The notes below the pieces were generated by a model that searched no databases, was not told the origin of the DNA, and saw only the letters and a list, made by a program, of their open reading frames with translations. A stretch of DNA of 64,000 bases from Sinohyriopsis cumingii (Eukaryota; Mollusca; Bivalvia; Unionida; Unionidae): NCBI GenBank assembly GCA_028554795.2, contig JAPYKE020000033.1, positions 4,507,501 through 4,571,500 on the forward strand, read 5' to 3'. Both the position numbers and the translations under genes were made by a program. Below, piece by piece: positions 12,175-22,667 of this stretch (the first letter of the stretch is position 1; each line of letters starts with the position of its first letter).

Positions 12175-12610
12175 GATGGAAGGACGAAAACTGGCTTTAG
12201 TGACTTACAAACTATGCACGGAATACCATCGTTGGCAAGAACAACGGACCCGGAAATTGCCTCCAAATCCTCATTTGACCGAGATGTCCCAGTTACATGA
12301 CAAATTGCAGTCGATGATGGATCTCAAAGATTTGTCCGAAACAGAAAAGTCGTAAAAGTACAGTCAACTCTTGGAACGACTACAAATCTTTCACCAGAAA
12401 GCTTTAGACGAAACAGCTCTGCCCACTCTGAAAGATTTTAAGGCCTTGAAAAAGGTCTATCACTATCACGACCACCACCACCCAGGTGTCAACAAAGACA
12501 CAGTATCATAAATGACTGAGGAAGAAGAGGTATGAGAAGCCTTTCAAACACCTTCAGCTGCTTCCATTCCCAGGAAGACTGCAGCGTCTTTGTTGACGGC
12601 TTCCCTCACT
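12175..12610 (+). pseudogene. homologue of the 28078-28722 gene, truncated (copy A)
   Basis: MEGRKLALVTYK and YHRWQEQRT match element B's gene closely, followed by LPPNP and the MSQL helical region. It breaks at a TAA (12353-12355) and degrades. After about 12610 the sequence jumps straight into penton-like sequence, so the integrase and membrane genes were deleted here. Confidence 0.7.
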
Positions 12611-12619
12611 GACCTACAC

Positions 12620-13377
12620 AAATCAAAAACATCACCAAAAATCAAACATTTTGGTGGTCGAAGTTAATGATAACCAAGTGCAAGAATACTTGAAAACTCA
12701 CAAACCTGTTGTAACTGCAGCTGATGCTAAGCCAATATCGACGAATGAGCTAATTAAATAACATCATATTGATTGCATATTTCCGCAGGCATTTATTTTA
12801 ACGGTCAACATTTGGTGAACGCAATTACTAACAGATCCTATGTACTGCTTGGTAAAACAAATTTGGACAAAAATAAAAAAAAGTATCACCATTTAGTACC
12901 ATAAATTGGCTTACTGATGAAATTTCTGGATGAGAACGTGAGAGGTATTAGATTGTGTCGTGAATTGTATGAAAGTTTGGGTGGAAACATGAACATACTG
13001 GTGGTTAAACCCATAACAACCAATACCTGCAACCTGGATTTTGCAAAGTATTTTCGTTTCCCGGTAAAACGGAACCAATTTCTCAATTTAACGTGTGTGT
13101 ACTCCAATGTGGTGGAGTACAACGTGGGGGTACACACCTCCGTGCCGTTTCTGCCTGTCATTCGTTTCAAAGTTGATTCTGTCAAGAACGCTGATGAGGA
13201 AGATGGAAACAACCATCCGGTTCACCGCGAATTTGTATATCCTCACTATTTACACGTTTGCAAATATTTCGACACGTAAGCATTGCTATGAAAGGAGATC
13301 TGGGACAAAATATTCCATTCACCAAACGGAAAGTTACTGTGAAACTATTTTCGAAAATGATTATCTAAGGAATCGTA
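12620..13377 (+). pseudogene. penton-like minor capsid protein, N-terminally deleted (copy A)
   Basis: Starts within the VVEVNDNQVQ segment (the counterpart of the DVEVHDEQ segment in B) and continues through a GIYFNGQHLV-like motif, VKRNQFLNLTCVYSNVVEYN, a P-F-L-P-V-I-R-F-KVDS stretch and a C-terminal HFRK-like end. Several frameshifts. Homologous to 25596-26525. Confidence 0.7.
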
Positions 13378-13381
13378 AGTC

Positions 13382-13707
13382 ATGTATCCAGTGTACCTAG
13401 GCGTCGCTCGACAGCAACGATATGGATTAGGAGATATGTTGAAAACGGCCTTTCGTTTTGTGGCTATGGTGTTGAAACCAATGGTGACACTCGGATTGCA
13501 CGCCTTGAAAGATGTCGCATTGATGCAGGGCAAAGAGTTTCTCCAAAATGTCATCATCGACAAACAAAACCCTAAAGAATCTTTCTTGAGAGCAGGCAAA
13601 ACTGTCTTGCTGCAAACGGGCAAAGACAGTTTGGGCCGACGAGAAACTCTTATAAATGCCCTGGACGCTGCTTAGTCAGGCATTCTTGCTTCCTGACACC
13701 ACAGCAT
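13382..13707 (+). pseudogene. core-like protein (pX/pVI-like), truncated (copy A)
   Basis: The first 97 codons are open and clearly homologous to 25172-25588: MYPVYLGVARQ, the glycine/hydrophobic helix, HALKD, EFLQNVIIDKQNPKE, then a stop at 13675. Homology ends at about 13707, within the residues before the basic tail. This is the end of copy A; no major capsid gene follows. Confidence 0.75.
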
Positions 13708-14284
13708 TAATTGCTCATTCAAATCATTCATTATTAAACATAGTATTTATATCATCGTCAAAAGTGGTTTTTTTGTGAATCCGGAAATCCTACCCGATTA
13801 TCTTGATATACAAGGATAAAAAAATGATGTACCGGAAGTAGGCATCGCATATTTAAATGAAAGCTCTATATGACCATTCAATACTTTTAAATTAAAGTCA
13901 GTCATGCAATATAATGACTGGAATATATATAAAATAAAATAAAATGTAAACTTTAACATGAACTGAAACAAGAACTATACTTTTGTCTGACAAAATTAGC
14001 TTATGAGACGTATCCAACAGAGTATGAAATGCCGCTTGCTATGTATGTATGTATTATAGAATTATTAACTGATCATGGTTGGGTATTTATCGATGTGAAT
14101 ATTGTTACATAATCACTCACAAAAGTAATATAAAGTTGCAGATTTCAATAACAAAGCGTTCATTTGCTTGTAGCTCAAACATTTCATTCACTACCCTCTT
14201 CACTTCGATAGAATACATAGCCCTCGCTAGCTAAGATTGGTTGATTTATATGTATTAAAATAATATAGGAAGTCATAACTGGTG

Positions 14285-14400
14285 GTGGTAGAATCCGGGA
14301 AAAGACCGGAAAGAATCATCGACCCACGGGAAGCGACTGACAAGTTTTCCACATACCTACTTTAGCCAAACCTGGGTCTCGAACCAACGCGGACAAGTTG
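14285..14400 (-). mobile_element. possible SINE fragment
   Basis: The minus strand contains GGTTCGAGACCCAGGTTTGGCT, resembling a Pol III B box, followed by a body ending in CCGGATTCTACCACC. No A box is obvious. The resemblance to tRNA-type SINEs is weak and rests on the B-box-like motif. Confidence 0.3.
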
Positions 14401-15699
14401 TTTTCCATCTTATTATAGTTTTATTACTGATTATAAGACAAAATCATCCCCTCGTATAAACAAGAATTACACTCCATCGTAACCAAGGGTTGCCGAACAA
14501 ACGCAACAATAATCAAACATAAAATAGGTTTGGTTTGATTTGCCAACACAGGTCTTAGTGTTTTATCTATGGAGGTCTATCCTGTCTGAGAAATGGGTTG
14601 CCATCAGTAACTAGTCTTGCTTGCCAACGCAGGTTTCACAGGTTATCTATAGAAGCATGACATATGTAAGAGTTTGGCTGACATCAATAATTGGTCTGCA
14701 TAAGAGGTACACAGTTTGTATGCTGTCAAAGAACAGTACGAAAGGAACCGAGCACCATCAACAGGAGCGATTTTTGTGATGCTTATATCCAGAGAGTTGA
14801 TTTCATTGTTTTAAAGTTTAGAAAAGATTATTTAATTTCAATAATGAGTAGAGTTAACCTAGTAAATGACTAAGTAAATTGTCTACTGCTAACTCTAAAA
14901 ATAGCCATCTCCTGTCACGCCCTCCACAGCTCATACTGTTTCGGAATATATCGCTGCCGGAAGTTGTTTTGACTCCCGGGGTCATCTAAACCTTAGTACA
15001 TTGCCCTGGCGCATTAATACATTATCATGTTGACTGGATTCTGTTAAATATCTACCATGTTAATCTGATATCCAAATACAACAAGAATTCAAGAACCAGA
15101 CCGTTTAGCGGTTTAGAGGCTTTCTTTTGTGGCGTTGAGAATAGACTACGAGGTAAGTCACTTGTTAAATTGTTGCATCGCGAGCCCTGTGTTCCATCAC
15201 TGCAAGTAAAGTATTATTGACTTCTTCCTCCATCATAACTTGTATGGTCTATTAGCAACCAACCCAGATTTAGAAACAGAAATAGGTAGGGTTTAGATGG
15301 TAGGGATTTCTGCGCTTGTTATTAATATTTCGACTATTTCTATACCTGGAATACAAAGCCTGCCATGCCAGGTTTGTTTGTTTACAGTTATGTCCAGTCC
15401 TCAAAATAACAAAATTACTGTCATAATACCAATTCTCAATGTTTAATGTGGAGATTCTATTTTTCTTCTCCCAAGCTGTTCTGTTTATGCAGTGACAAAT
15501 ATCTTCGATATAATTTTATCTTCAAATGATAAATATAATTATACTTTTTTCTATTAACAGCTCACTGCCTAAAACGCAATTTTTCTAAATCTAAAAGCTT
15601 TTATTCTCGTCATTTTTTCTAAATGTTAGATATGGAGGATGCTTAGACATATAGTTTGGATAAAGTTTCAATATAAAGCGTAACAAAAATTCCACCTTT

Positions 15700-16290
15700 T
15701 GGTCCTAAGGTAGGTTTGCTTGTCTGGGTATGTGTTACATATAAAATTCACCACCTTGGCATACATTTTGTTAAATGGTCTTGGGTGGGGTTTACATACA
15801 AACTACACCATGTCTGATCAAATTATGTCTCATTGACTGGAGATGTGTAACACAAATTTCATCATGTGCGCTTAAATCAGGTTTGATGGTCTGTGGATGT
15901 GCAGCGTACAAAATCTACAACATGTACCTAAATTGGGTTTGACAATCTGGAGATGTGCGACACACAAAATACACCACATTTGCCTAAATTGGGTTTGACA
16001 ATCTGGAGATGTGCGACACACAAAATACACCACATTTGCCTAAATTGGGTTTGATTATCTGGGGATGTGTAACATACAAAATGCACAACATTTATCTAGA
16101 TTAGGTTTGATCGGCTGGACATGTTTAGCATTGAAAATCCACCACATTCGCCTAGATTAGATTTGATTGGCTGGGTGTGTTTAGCACTGAAAATTCACCA
16201 CATTCGCCTAGATTAGATTTGATTGGCTGGGTATGTGTAGCATACAAAATCCACCACATGTGCATTAATTAGGTTTGATTGGCTGGGTTT
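15700..16290. repeat. 57-bp tandem repeat array, about 10 units
   Basis: Units run through GGTTTGA..ATCTGGAGATGTG, an ACACAAAAT segment and CCACATTTGCCTAAATT. Two adjacent units near 15940-16050 are nearly identical; outer units are diverged and some have small indels. Satellite-like, non-coding. Confidence 0.85.
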
Positions 16291-17599
16291 AACCGTCAGT
16301 ACAATATATATAAATGCACAAAAGTGCATTGAAATAATTGAAAGTACTGTATGAACTATCACTGTTAGACATTTTCCACAAAGAAACTATATTTTCTAGG
16401 ATGACAAAGAACAAGTGCATAATTTACCATAGTATGTTTCTGTGGCATCGATTGTGATTTTGTCGACGCTTCTAATGTCAGAGTGTATTGATAATATTGG
16501 CCTTAATCAATAAAGCTTGATCCTAAGCTATTTAAGTGGTTTCTACATTTAGAGTTGAATTGATCAAAGAAAAAGCTTTTAGGGATGATTCGTATCCAGC
16601 TTTCCATTTCGAGTTTAATGGAACATTGCTATTCCATGAAAAACGGGAAATAATACCATACGTGTCATTCATTTTGAGAGGTATCGATATGTAATCAGCC
16701 CATGGACATTATTGTCTGTCAAGCTAAAGCTAACCATATATTCCACAGCAATGAAAGCCGTAATGTATATTATTTATTTTCTTTTAAATCTGAGGTTTCA
16801 TCTTGTTCAAAATATAAAAAAGAGTCGTCATCATGGGGTTAAAAACAAATAAACTTTACGATTAATATATGTTGCTAAAAACGACCCGAACCATAATACT
16901 TTTTTAAACGTAACAGGTGTTTTATCTATTTTCCTTATTTCTTCTCATGGTATATTTGTTTCATTTGATTTTTCTACTAGACAATGCAACTGAAATAGTC
17001 GTAAAACATGTTGCAGTCTCTTAACTGGTTTTCTAAATTCATATATCGGACTTACATATCTCCCAATCCCCAAAACCCAATACAAAGAGAATATAATCAA
17101 TCAATGCCTGATTTAGTTGGCACTAAAGGTTTCGCCGACAAATAATGTAGGATATCGTGCAAATGCTGCCTGGCATTTGTTTGACAAACATCCTATACTG
17201 ATGTTTTGGTTTTGCAAAAGATATGAATTGCAGATAAGAAATGATAAATGGAACTTGGTTGAAAAAAAGCAATTTCAAAATGATAATAGTTTAAAATTGC
17301 AAATGTTACTATGATCCTAAATCTTTATGGCTAATACGCATATAACTTTGTTAGCTTGTTCCACACGTGTTTCATTACCGTATTGATTTTGTAAAGCATG
17401 TTAATATTTACAATGATATGAGGCTAATAAATAGTGACGTTGGCATAAATTTATGTATAATGTCTGCGTTAGCTGTGGAATGTTCAAATATTTTTGATTC
17501 ACCAGAATGCGTAACTTTATAATGACATTTAGAACTGAGTCACCTATTTTAATAGATGAAATACTCTGCCTCTCTACTTTCTCGCCACATAATATGATG

Positions 17600-17695
17600 A
17601 ATGGTCCACTCACGAAATACTATGTCTAATGGTCTTTTTAAGAAATACTATGTTTAACGGCCCTCTCATAGATTACTATGCTTTGCTGACATCTC
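17600..17695. repeat. short tandem repeat, about 33 bp
   Basis: Three imperfect units around GAAATACTATGTCTAATGG and similar. Non-coding. Confidence 0.6.
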
Positions 17696-18173
17696 ATGCA
17701 ATATGTCGAGACTGTAACGTATTATTATCTGGACTCCTACAATGTCACCAGATTTTAAATGCCATCAAGGAACCGTCGTAAAAAATCGCGAAAATACATA
17801 ATTTCCACTTTTATGAAACAATTGTTTGTGGCTTGACAATGATTGAATAAACGCTGCTTAAACTTTTAAATCTTTAACTGTCTCCATTTCTTTTCAATTT
17901 CTTTCCGATTCTTGTGCATTCCAGAGTACTTTTTTCCACGATGAAGGAAAATAAAACTAGAATGAAATTCTCGGATAACTATGCTGCTTTTTATAGCTGT
18001 TATTATTCACAAATACTTTTCGTTGAATACACCTACATGTGAACAAGCACTTTATACAAGGAGACAAAGAATCTGTTCCGTACCACAACTGAACGGAAAA
18101 CAAAAAATGATATATACCTCGACTGAAACTACATAAGGGAAATAATGTTAACATTGTAAAAATTGTAGAATAC

Positions 18174-18293
18174 TGCATTTATGTTGGAAAATATGAACAA
18201 GATTCTTTTTCGGAATAACATTGTACGGCATTTGAAAGCGTAGTACTCATCAGAGAAAACGAGTTCATATTTTCTAATATAAATGCAGTAACC
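18174..18293. repeat. hairpin element, first copy
   Basis: ACTGCATTTATGTTGGAAAA and TATGAAC at the left are mirrored by GTTCATATTTTC and ATAAATGCAGT at the right, with about 65 nt between. A second copy lies at 19405-19517. It is a MITE-like palindrome, exactly at the outer edge of the large inverted repeat's left arm. Confidence 0.7.
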
Positions 18294-21053
18294 TTTATAT
18301 TATTATATGCTCATTTTTTTTCTCCGTGAACTTTACATTATCAGAATCGTTCAATATTTTACGATATTGCACACCTTCATATTGCACCCACGCGCTGGAC
18401 ACGTGTGCCCAATAGTGTATTAGGAACTACTTTGTATGTAAACAAATCATGTACATTCGCATAGTAGAGGCAATACGTTTTGGTTGATTAAATTTGTTTC
18501 TGAATGAACAAAAGCAGATGTTTCGTGGACTGCAACATACCATCTCTTTTGGTACATTCCACGTTAACTTTTTGATACATTGTTTCAGATTTTGCGATAG
18601 ACATCAGATTTCATAAAATTGCTTGGTATCTACAAATAACATGTAAGCTATAAAGGCATGAACTGTCTCCTTTAGCTGATAATAAGAATGGCAAAAAATA
18701 TACTTACAATTTTACATCCAGAATTTCCTCAAAATGTACTTTCTTAGTTCTGCAAATCAGAATTACATGAGCCATGTCATGAGTTCTCAAGCTTGATAAT
18801 CAAGTCGATTATACATTTCGAAATTGTACTTTAATTGCGACTATATTCCAAGTGCAATTACATCTTCCTTACTGTACTCAAAATGAAATAAACATAAAAT
18901 TCAATGGCGTCTGATAATTGCAATTGAAAGACTTCATATTTTCCCCACATAATGATTTCAAATAGTCAATGACAGAACAAACACATTTGCAGATGTAAAC
19001 ACGCTTCTCCCGCGCCGCTTTAATCCGATGTATTTCATGCATAATTTGCACAGATTATTCCAGTCCGAAATCACAAACTTTCGTCGAATCGAAACAAAAT
19101 ACCAAAATCTATTCATTCCAGATCAAATGGAAAAGTTGTTGCAATGCGCATTCATTCACAATATGACTGCAAATTTCAGTTTAACTAGACACGCCATTTT
19201 CTTTCGAAAGTTATGTCGAGCGCGCGACTAAGTTCAAATTTGTCTGGGCGGAGTTCTGTGCGCATTAATAATGATGTTGTTGTGTAATGATAAATCTGCG
19301 CTTGTGTATTTAGTTTGGAATGCGGCATATATTCATTTACGTTTTTTTTTTTTAGTGTGTATTGTTTATATAATTAAACCTTAGGTAGAATATAAAAAAA
19401 TGTACTGCATTTGTATGGGAAAATATGAACTCATTTTGTCGGAAGGATATACTGTACTCCCAAGATCGTGCAGTATTCCATCCCAAAACTCGTTCATATT
19501 TTCCCATACAAATGCAGTAACCTATAATTATATACTAATTTTGTTACTCTACCTAAGGCTTATTTATTATTTAAAAAAAAAACACTGCAATGAGAAAAAT
19601 AACTGAATTTTTGCTGTATTCTAAAAGAAATACACCGTAAATTCAACAAGACACAATAACAATAACAACGCGTACATAGCTCCGCCCAGCGACTTTTGAA
19701 CTTCGTTGCGCGCTCGACATTAGTTTAAAAAAGAATTGTCGTTTTGGTCTACTTAAACTTGAAATTTAGGGTCATACTGTGAATGAACGCACATTGCAAC
19801 GACGTTTCTAGTTGGTCTGTATCGAATTTATTTGGTTTCTTTTTGTCGATTATACTCAATTTTGCTGATTACGGACTGGATTTAGCTGTATCAAATCCAC
19901 ACAAAATACATGCAATTATTGCAGGGAGGGACGGGTCTTGACTCAGCTGCCTGTGTGTTTCTACTTTGTCATTGAATATTTTGAATCATAATATGTAAAA
20001 CATGAACACTTTCAACTGAAATTATCATCTTGAATGAAATAAGAAGATTCTTATTGCAGTTGGAAATGTAGTCGTAATTACCGTTCAATTTCGTGATGTG
20101 TAATAAAGTTTTCGAACCATTGACATAGCCCATGTAATTCGGATTTGTAGAACTAAGAAAGTAGTTTCAGAAAATTCAAGATGCAAACAATATAAGTATT
20201 TTTTTTTTTGCTTTTCTTATTACCAGCTAAACAAGACATGTTATGCCTTATCACTTGCATGCCATTTGTAGGGGATCCCAGCTATTTTATAACCTGCATG
20301 GTGTCTATCGCTGGCCTAAATCTGAAACATTGTATCAAACATTTAAATTGGAATATTGCAAATCAGCTGGTGTGTGACAGGCCATTGAGCCAGAGGAAAT
20401 AAGAGTTTTTCATCTTCTTGGCTTATTGGCACGGACACCATAACTTTTCTACCAAAACCTTCAGATGTATTTTTTCTCGAATTTAGTCTATGACTTATAA
20501 AACGGTACACCTCTGATAAATATGTGACAGCCATTGTCCGCAATATGCTTTTCTATGCTATTCTCGTATACCCCAGACAGCACTGGTCATTGTCTGAACC
20601 ATTCCATTTAAGAAAAGTTATGAACATTCTTCCTAAATGACTGTTTTAATGATCATAATGGTATTTTCAAGTAATGCGTCTCTCACGTTTGTTGTTGACA
20701 TTGCAAATATCATGTTCATTTGTGTACTTGTTTGAACGTTTCTTTTCTGAATCACTGAACTCGTCCACATCGTTAACTTTATCATCTATACTTTCAAATG
20801 GACGAAACCGTTTGTTTAGTTCTTTCACAAACAAATCTAAACAGCCAATATCTAAAGCTTCTACCTAATGTGTGTAAATAGTTTGTTCACAGAGTAGTTC
20901 CTAATATGCTATACTATTTTTAGGCACACGTGTCATGTATGTGTCCGCAATATTACGGTATTCATTTTCGTAAAATACTGCACGATTATGACAACATAAA
21001 GTTAACGGAGACAAAAATGCGCATATAATAATAGAAACGACAATTTCGCATAC
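18290..21053. repeat. 2.7-kb imperfect inverted repeat (two arms)
   Basis: The left arm (about 18290-19405) reads as the diverged reverse complement of the right arm (about 19520-21053). Anchors include ACACGTGTGCC plus TATTAGGAACTAC (left 18400-18428, right about 20895-20935 reversed), TTTCAGATTT plus GATAGACA (left about 18587, right about 20310), and TCTTAGTTCT.CAAATC.GAATTACATG (left about 18744, right about 20135). The order is collinear throughout, and a deletion of several hundred bp in the left arm near 18500 explains the unequal arms. No conserved open frame is shared. Element B is inserted at its outer right edge. Confidence 0.75.
19405..19517. repeat. hairpin element, second copy, at the centre of the inverted repeat
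   Basis: The 27-nt arm beginning ACTGCATTTGTATGGGAAAA and ending ATGAAC (19405 onward) is perfectly inverted at the right (to 19517). About 60 nt separate the arms. Similar to 18174-18293. Confidence 0.85.
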
Positions 21054-21059
21054 AGTATT
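21054..21059. other. left target-site duplication of element B
   Basis: AGTATT directly precedes the TIR and is repeated exactly at 37821-37826 after the other TIR. Six-bp duplications are the rule for Mavericks/Polintons. Confidence 0.9.
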
Positions 21060-21373
21060 AGTAGTAAGGTGGGGCACTAGAGCCTCAATGGGAATTAGCA
21101 TTACAGAGACCCCTGGGCAAATATAGCCTCAATGGAAATTTAACATGGAGAAAAATCGTGGGCAAATATAGCCTCAAGGGGAATTTAACATGGGAAATAG
21201 TCTTGGGCCACTATAGCCTCAAGGGGAATTGAACATGGGAAAAAAGTCTTGGGCCACTATAGCCTCAAGGGAATTGAACATGGGATTTTTTTAAATTTAA
21301 AAAAGGGGTAGGCAATGGAAAGGCTATCTCTTTTCGAGAAATATGGCTGGCCCTGAAAAGGGCCTTTGGGTTT
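21060..21373 (+). repeat. left terminal inverted repeat of element B
   Basis: Matches the reverse complement of 37467-37820 with very few substitutions. The length difference comes from a shorter AT tract at about 21282-21302. It contains about five sub-repeats of 44-49 bp, each with TATAGCCTCAAGGGGAATT-like sequence, and at its inner end a histone-type stem-loop. Confidence 0.93.
21328..21364 (-). terminator. histone-type mRNA 3' end signal 1 (in left TIR)
   Basis: The minus strand reads CCAAA, then GGCCCTTTTCAGGGCC (21349-21364; 6-bp stem, TTTC loop), then AGCCA, and after 13 nt from the stem GAAAAGAG (21328-21335). This matches the metazoan replication-dependent histone pattern: A-rich 5' flank, stem-loop, ACCCA, purine-rich downstream element for U7. 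It lies 50 nt past the stop of the 21414-21785 gene, in the correct orientation. Confidence 0.8.
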
Positions 21374-21413
21374 TTTTCTTCTTCTTCTTCTGCTTCTAAT
21401 TTCTTCTTTTTCT

Positions 21414-21785
21414 TCACCAAGTTCTTATTTTATCTCCTACACTCTTTCTCTTCTTCTCTTTCTTTTTTTTCTCCTGCTCTTCTTTCTTCTTCTCTTCCTC
21501 CTCTTCTTTCTTCCTCTTCTCATTTTCTTCTTCTTTTTCAATTTTTTCGTTCCATTTGCTTATTCTTATTCTTTCCTCTTCATCCTCCTTCTCCTCCTTT
21601 ATCTCTTTCATGACACCACTAATCTTGTCCTTTACCTTTTTTAAGTTATTAATTTCCATCTTTACACGATGGGGACTATAGGAATAATGGTCTTCAACGA
21701 GTCTTATTAACATCTGTTCCATCATTCCTAAGTTGTCTAAAACGTCTTGCAATGTTTGTATTTTGTCCATTTGGTTAGAAGCCAT
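21414..21785 (-). CDS. terminal coiled-coil protein S1 (123 aa)
   Basis: Unknown family. Residues 1-60 form predicted helices (TLQDVLDNLGMMEQMLIRL; NNLKKVKDKISGVMKEIKEE), and the rest is an extremely K/E-rich coiled coil ending in KKKKEKKRKSVGDKIRTW. It is the first of three minus-strand cassettes with the same plan: conserved motif, TATA-like box, short helical and charged protein, histone-type stem-loop. Its stem-loop lies inside the TIR. Expression is probably separate from the capsid block. No catalytic motif is seen; a structural or DNA/capsid-associated role is only a guess. Confidence 0.65.
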   Translation of the reverse strand: MASNQMDKIQTLQDVLDNLGMMEQMLIRLVEDHYSYSPHRVKMEINNLKKVKDKISGVMKEIKEEKEDEEERIRISKWNEKIEKEEENEKRKKEEEEEKKKEEQEKKKKEKKRKSVGDKIRTW

Positions 21786-21823
21786 CTTCTTTGTAGAATG
21801 GTTTGAACGACGAATACTGTGGG

Positions 21824-21864
21824 TTCTTATAGTGAAAGCGCGGACGTGAAGGAAAACATCCCCC
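21824..21864 (-). promoter_or_regulatory. promoter of S1: conserved motif plus TATA-like box
   Basis: The plus-strand text AAAGCGCGGACGTGAAGGAA and following ACATCCCCC (21835-21864) adjoins, on the minus strand, CACTATAAGAACC (21822-21834). The same arrangement precedes the S2 and S3 genes. Confidence 0.7.
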
Positions 21865-22136
21865 TAAAACATAAAATTGATCTTACCTAGATCATGACCA
21901 AAGAAACAGCAACGCGCGGACGTGAAGGAAAACATCCCCCTACTTTTCTCATTTCATATAATAAAACCCAAACTATACTCTCCACCTACTCTAAGAAACC
22001 CATAATCTACTATTCACACAAACTTACGTGAACAGTTACTAACACAAACACACAAACACATACACTCCCACTATTAATAAAGAGTTAGTGTTTATATTAA
22101 CACTACTCTACCTACACACATTGGCAAATCGATCGT
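21865..22136. other. AC-rich spacer with second copy of the conserved motif
   Basis: GCGCGGACGTGAAGGAAAAC recurs at 21914-21933 without an adjacent TATA box. A 50-bp segment (ATAAAATTGATCTTACCTAG onward, about 21869) is repeated at about 22677. The remainder is ACACAAACAC-rich low-complexity sequence shared with 22740-22990. No gene seen. Confidence 0.6.
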
Positions 22137-22140
22137 TATT

Positions 22141-22176
22141 TCTTTTCTAGAGTATTGGGTAGCCCTGAAAAGGGCT
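22141..22176 (-). terminator. histone-type mRNA 3' end signal 2
   Basis: Minus strand: AGCCCTTTTCAGGGCT (22161-22176), then ACCCA, and after 13 nt from the stem GAAAAGA (22141-22147), continuing AATAACG. It begins about 30 nt past the stop of the S2 gene. The stem bases differ from signal 1 by a compensated pair change (outer G-C replaced by A-T), which argues for selection on pairing. Confidence 0.8.
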
Positions 22177-22204
22177 GGTTTTTTTTAACTTCATGGACAC
22201 CTGG

Positions 22205-22552
22205 TTAATGGTGACACCTTCCAGGCCTGGCGCCACATACACATCTTGTCCCCCAGTTACTTTTTACCTTTTGGGGGGAGAGAGCAGAGGCAGGATATGT
22301 GGCTTCAGAATCCCAATTTTCGGTTTCTGGGATTCTGAAATTTTTTCTTCTTCTCTCCTTTTCCTCCTCCTCTTCTTTGTATCTTCTCTCCTCCTCTTTG
22401 CATCTTCTTTCCTCTTCTTCTTTATATCTTCTCTCCTCTTCTTTGTTTCTTCTTTCCTCCTCCTCTCTCATCCTTCCGTCTTCTACAATGGCTTCCGCGG
22501 CCAGTTCATTCAACAGGCGCCTGGCATATTCCAGATGCACATGAAGTTCCAA
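22205..22552 (-). CDS. terminal coiled-coil protein S2 (115 aa)
   Basis: Unknown family. The helical start (LHVHLEYARRLLNELAAEA) is followed by repeats of the type RRYKEEEERRCKEEE, a strong coiled coil, then a non-charged C-terminus of about 45 residues with several Cys and His. The exact start is uncertain: the ATG at 22552 is about 75 nt below the TATA box at 22626. It shares its layout (promoter motif, charged helix, stem-loop) with S1 and S3, suggesting tandem duplication and divergence. Role unknown. Confidence 0.6.
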   Translation of the reverse strand: MELHVHLEYARRLLNELAAEAIVEDGRMREEEERRNKEEERRYKEEEERRCKEEERRYKEEEEEKERRRKNFRIPETENWDSEATYPASALSPQKVKSNWGTRCVCGARPGRCHH

Positions 22553-22625
22553 CAGTTTAGACAGTCTCGTGTTCAGTTTTGGTGTTGATCAATCAACAAG
22601 GGTAGCTAGACTGCCCAGCGAGTTT

Positions 22626-22667
22626 CAATTTATAGTGAAAGCGCGGACGTGAAGGAAAACATCCCCC
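22626..22667 (-). promoter_or_regulatory. promoter of S2: conserved motif plus TATA box
   Basis: GCGCGGACGTGAAGGAAAAC with flanks (22638-22667, plus-strand text) is followed on the minus strand by CACTATAAATTG (22626-22637). The motif is identical to that of S1, while the sequence just downstream differs, so it is conserved beyond background. Confidence 0.7.

Larger units (their letters stand above)
1357..13707 (+). mobile_element. copy A: decayed, internally deleted Maverick/Polinton-like element
   Basis: Gene order mirrors element B in the opposite orientation: terminal basic gene, polyQ/coiled-coil gene, zinc-knuckle gene, DNA polymerase B, membrane protein, packaging ATPase, basic protein, small hydrophobic protein, the 12175 homologue of the 28078-28722 gene, penton-like fragment, core-like protein. 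It starts with a recognisable but diverged terminal repeat. Integrase, the small membrane gene, the N-terminal part of penton, the major capsid gene and the far end are missing. Every gene has stops or frameshifts. It is much older than B judging by divergence. It is informative because it keeps a long segment that B has lost (7950-9440). Confidence 0.85.
13708..18170. other. gene-free stretch right of copy A
   Basis: No convincing genes. It holds a possible SINE fragment (about 14285-14400), a 57-bp tandem array (about 15700-16290) and a short three-unit repeat (about 17600-17690). The rest is unique AT-rich sequence. Confidence 0.6.

Noticed and set aside
19028-19231. 67-codon frame in the left arm of the inverted repeat as a gene
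   Set aside because: The mirrored arm does not preserve the frame, so there is no sign of coding selection.
21328-21364. Stem-loop as a simple TIR by-product or bacterial-type rho-independent terminator
   Set aside because: Three of the five copies are outside the TIRs, all are in gene-sense orientation, and ACCCA plus the purine element at fixed distance are not features of bacterial terminators.
21366-21644. Plus-strand 92-codon hydrophobic L/S/F-rich frame
   Set aside because: It is the antisense shadow of the K/E-rich coiled coil of S1; the hydrophobicity follows from the complementary codons.
21837-21850. E2F site in the conserved GAAAGCGCGGAC motif
   Set aside because: The core does not match the TTTSGCGC orientation and spacing of E2F sites, so I did not use it to support the S-phase idea.
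22193-22588. Plus-strand 131-codon frame over S2
   Set aside because: Antisense to the RRYKEEE repeats; no promoter or terminator fits the plus strand.
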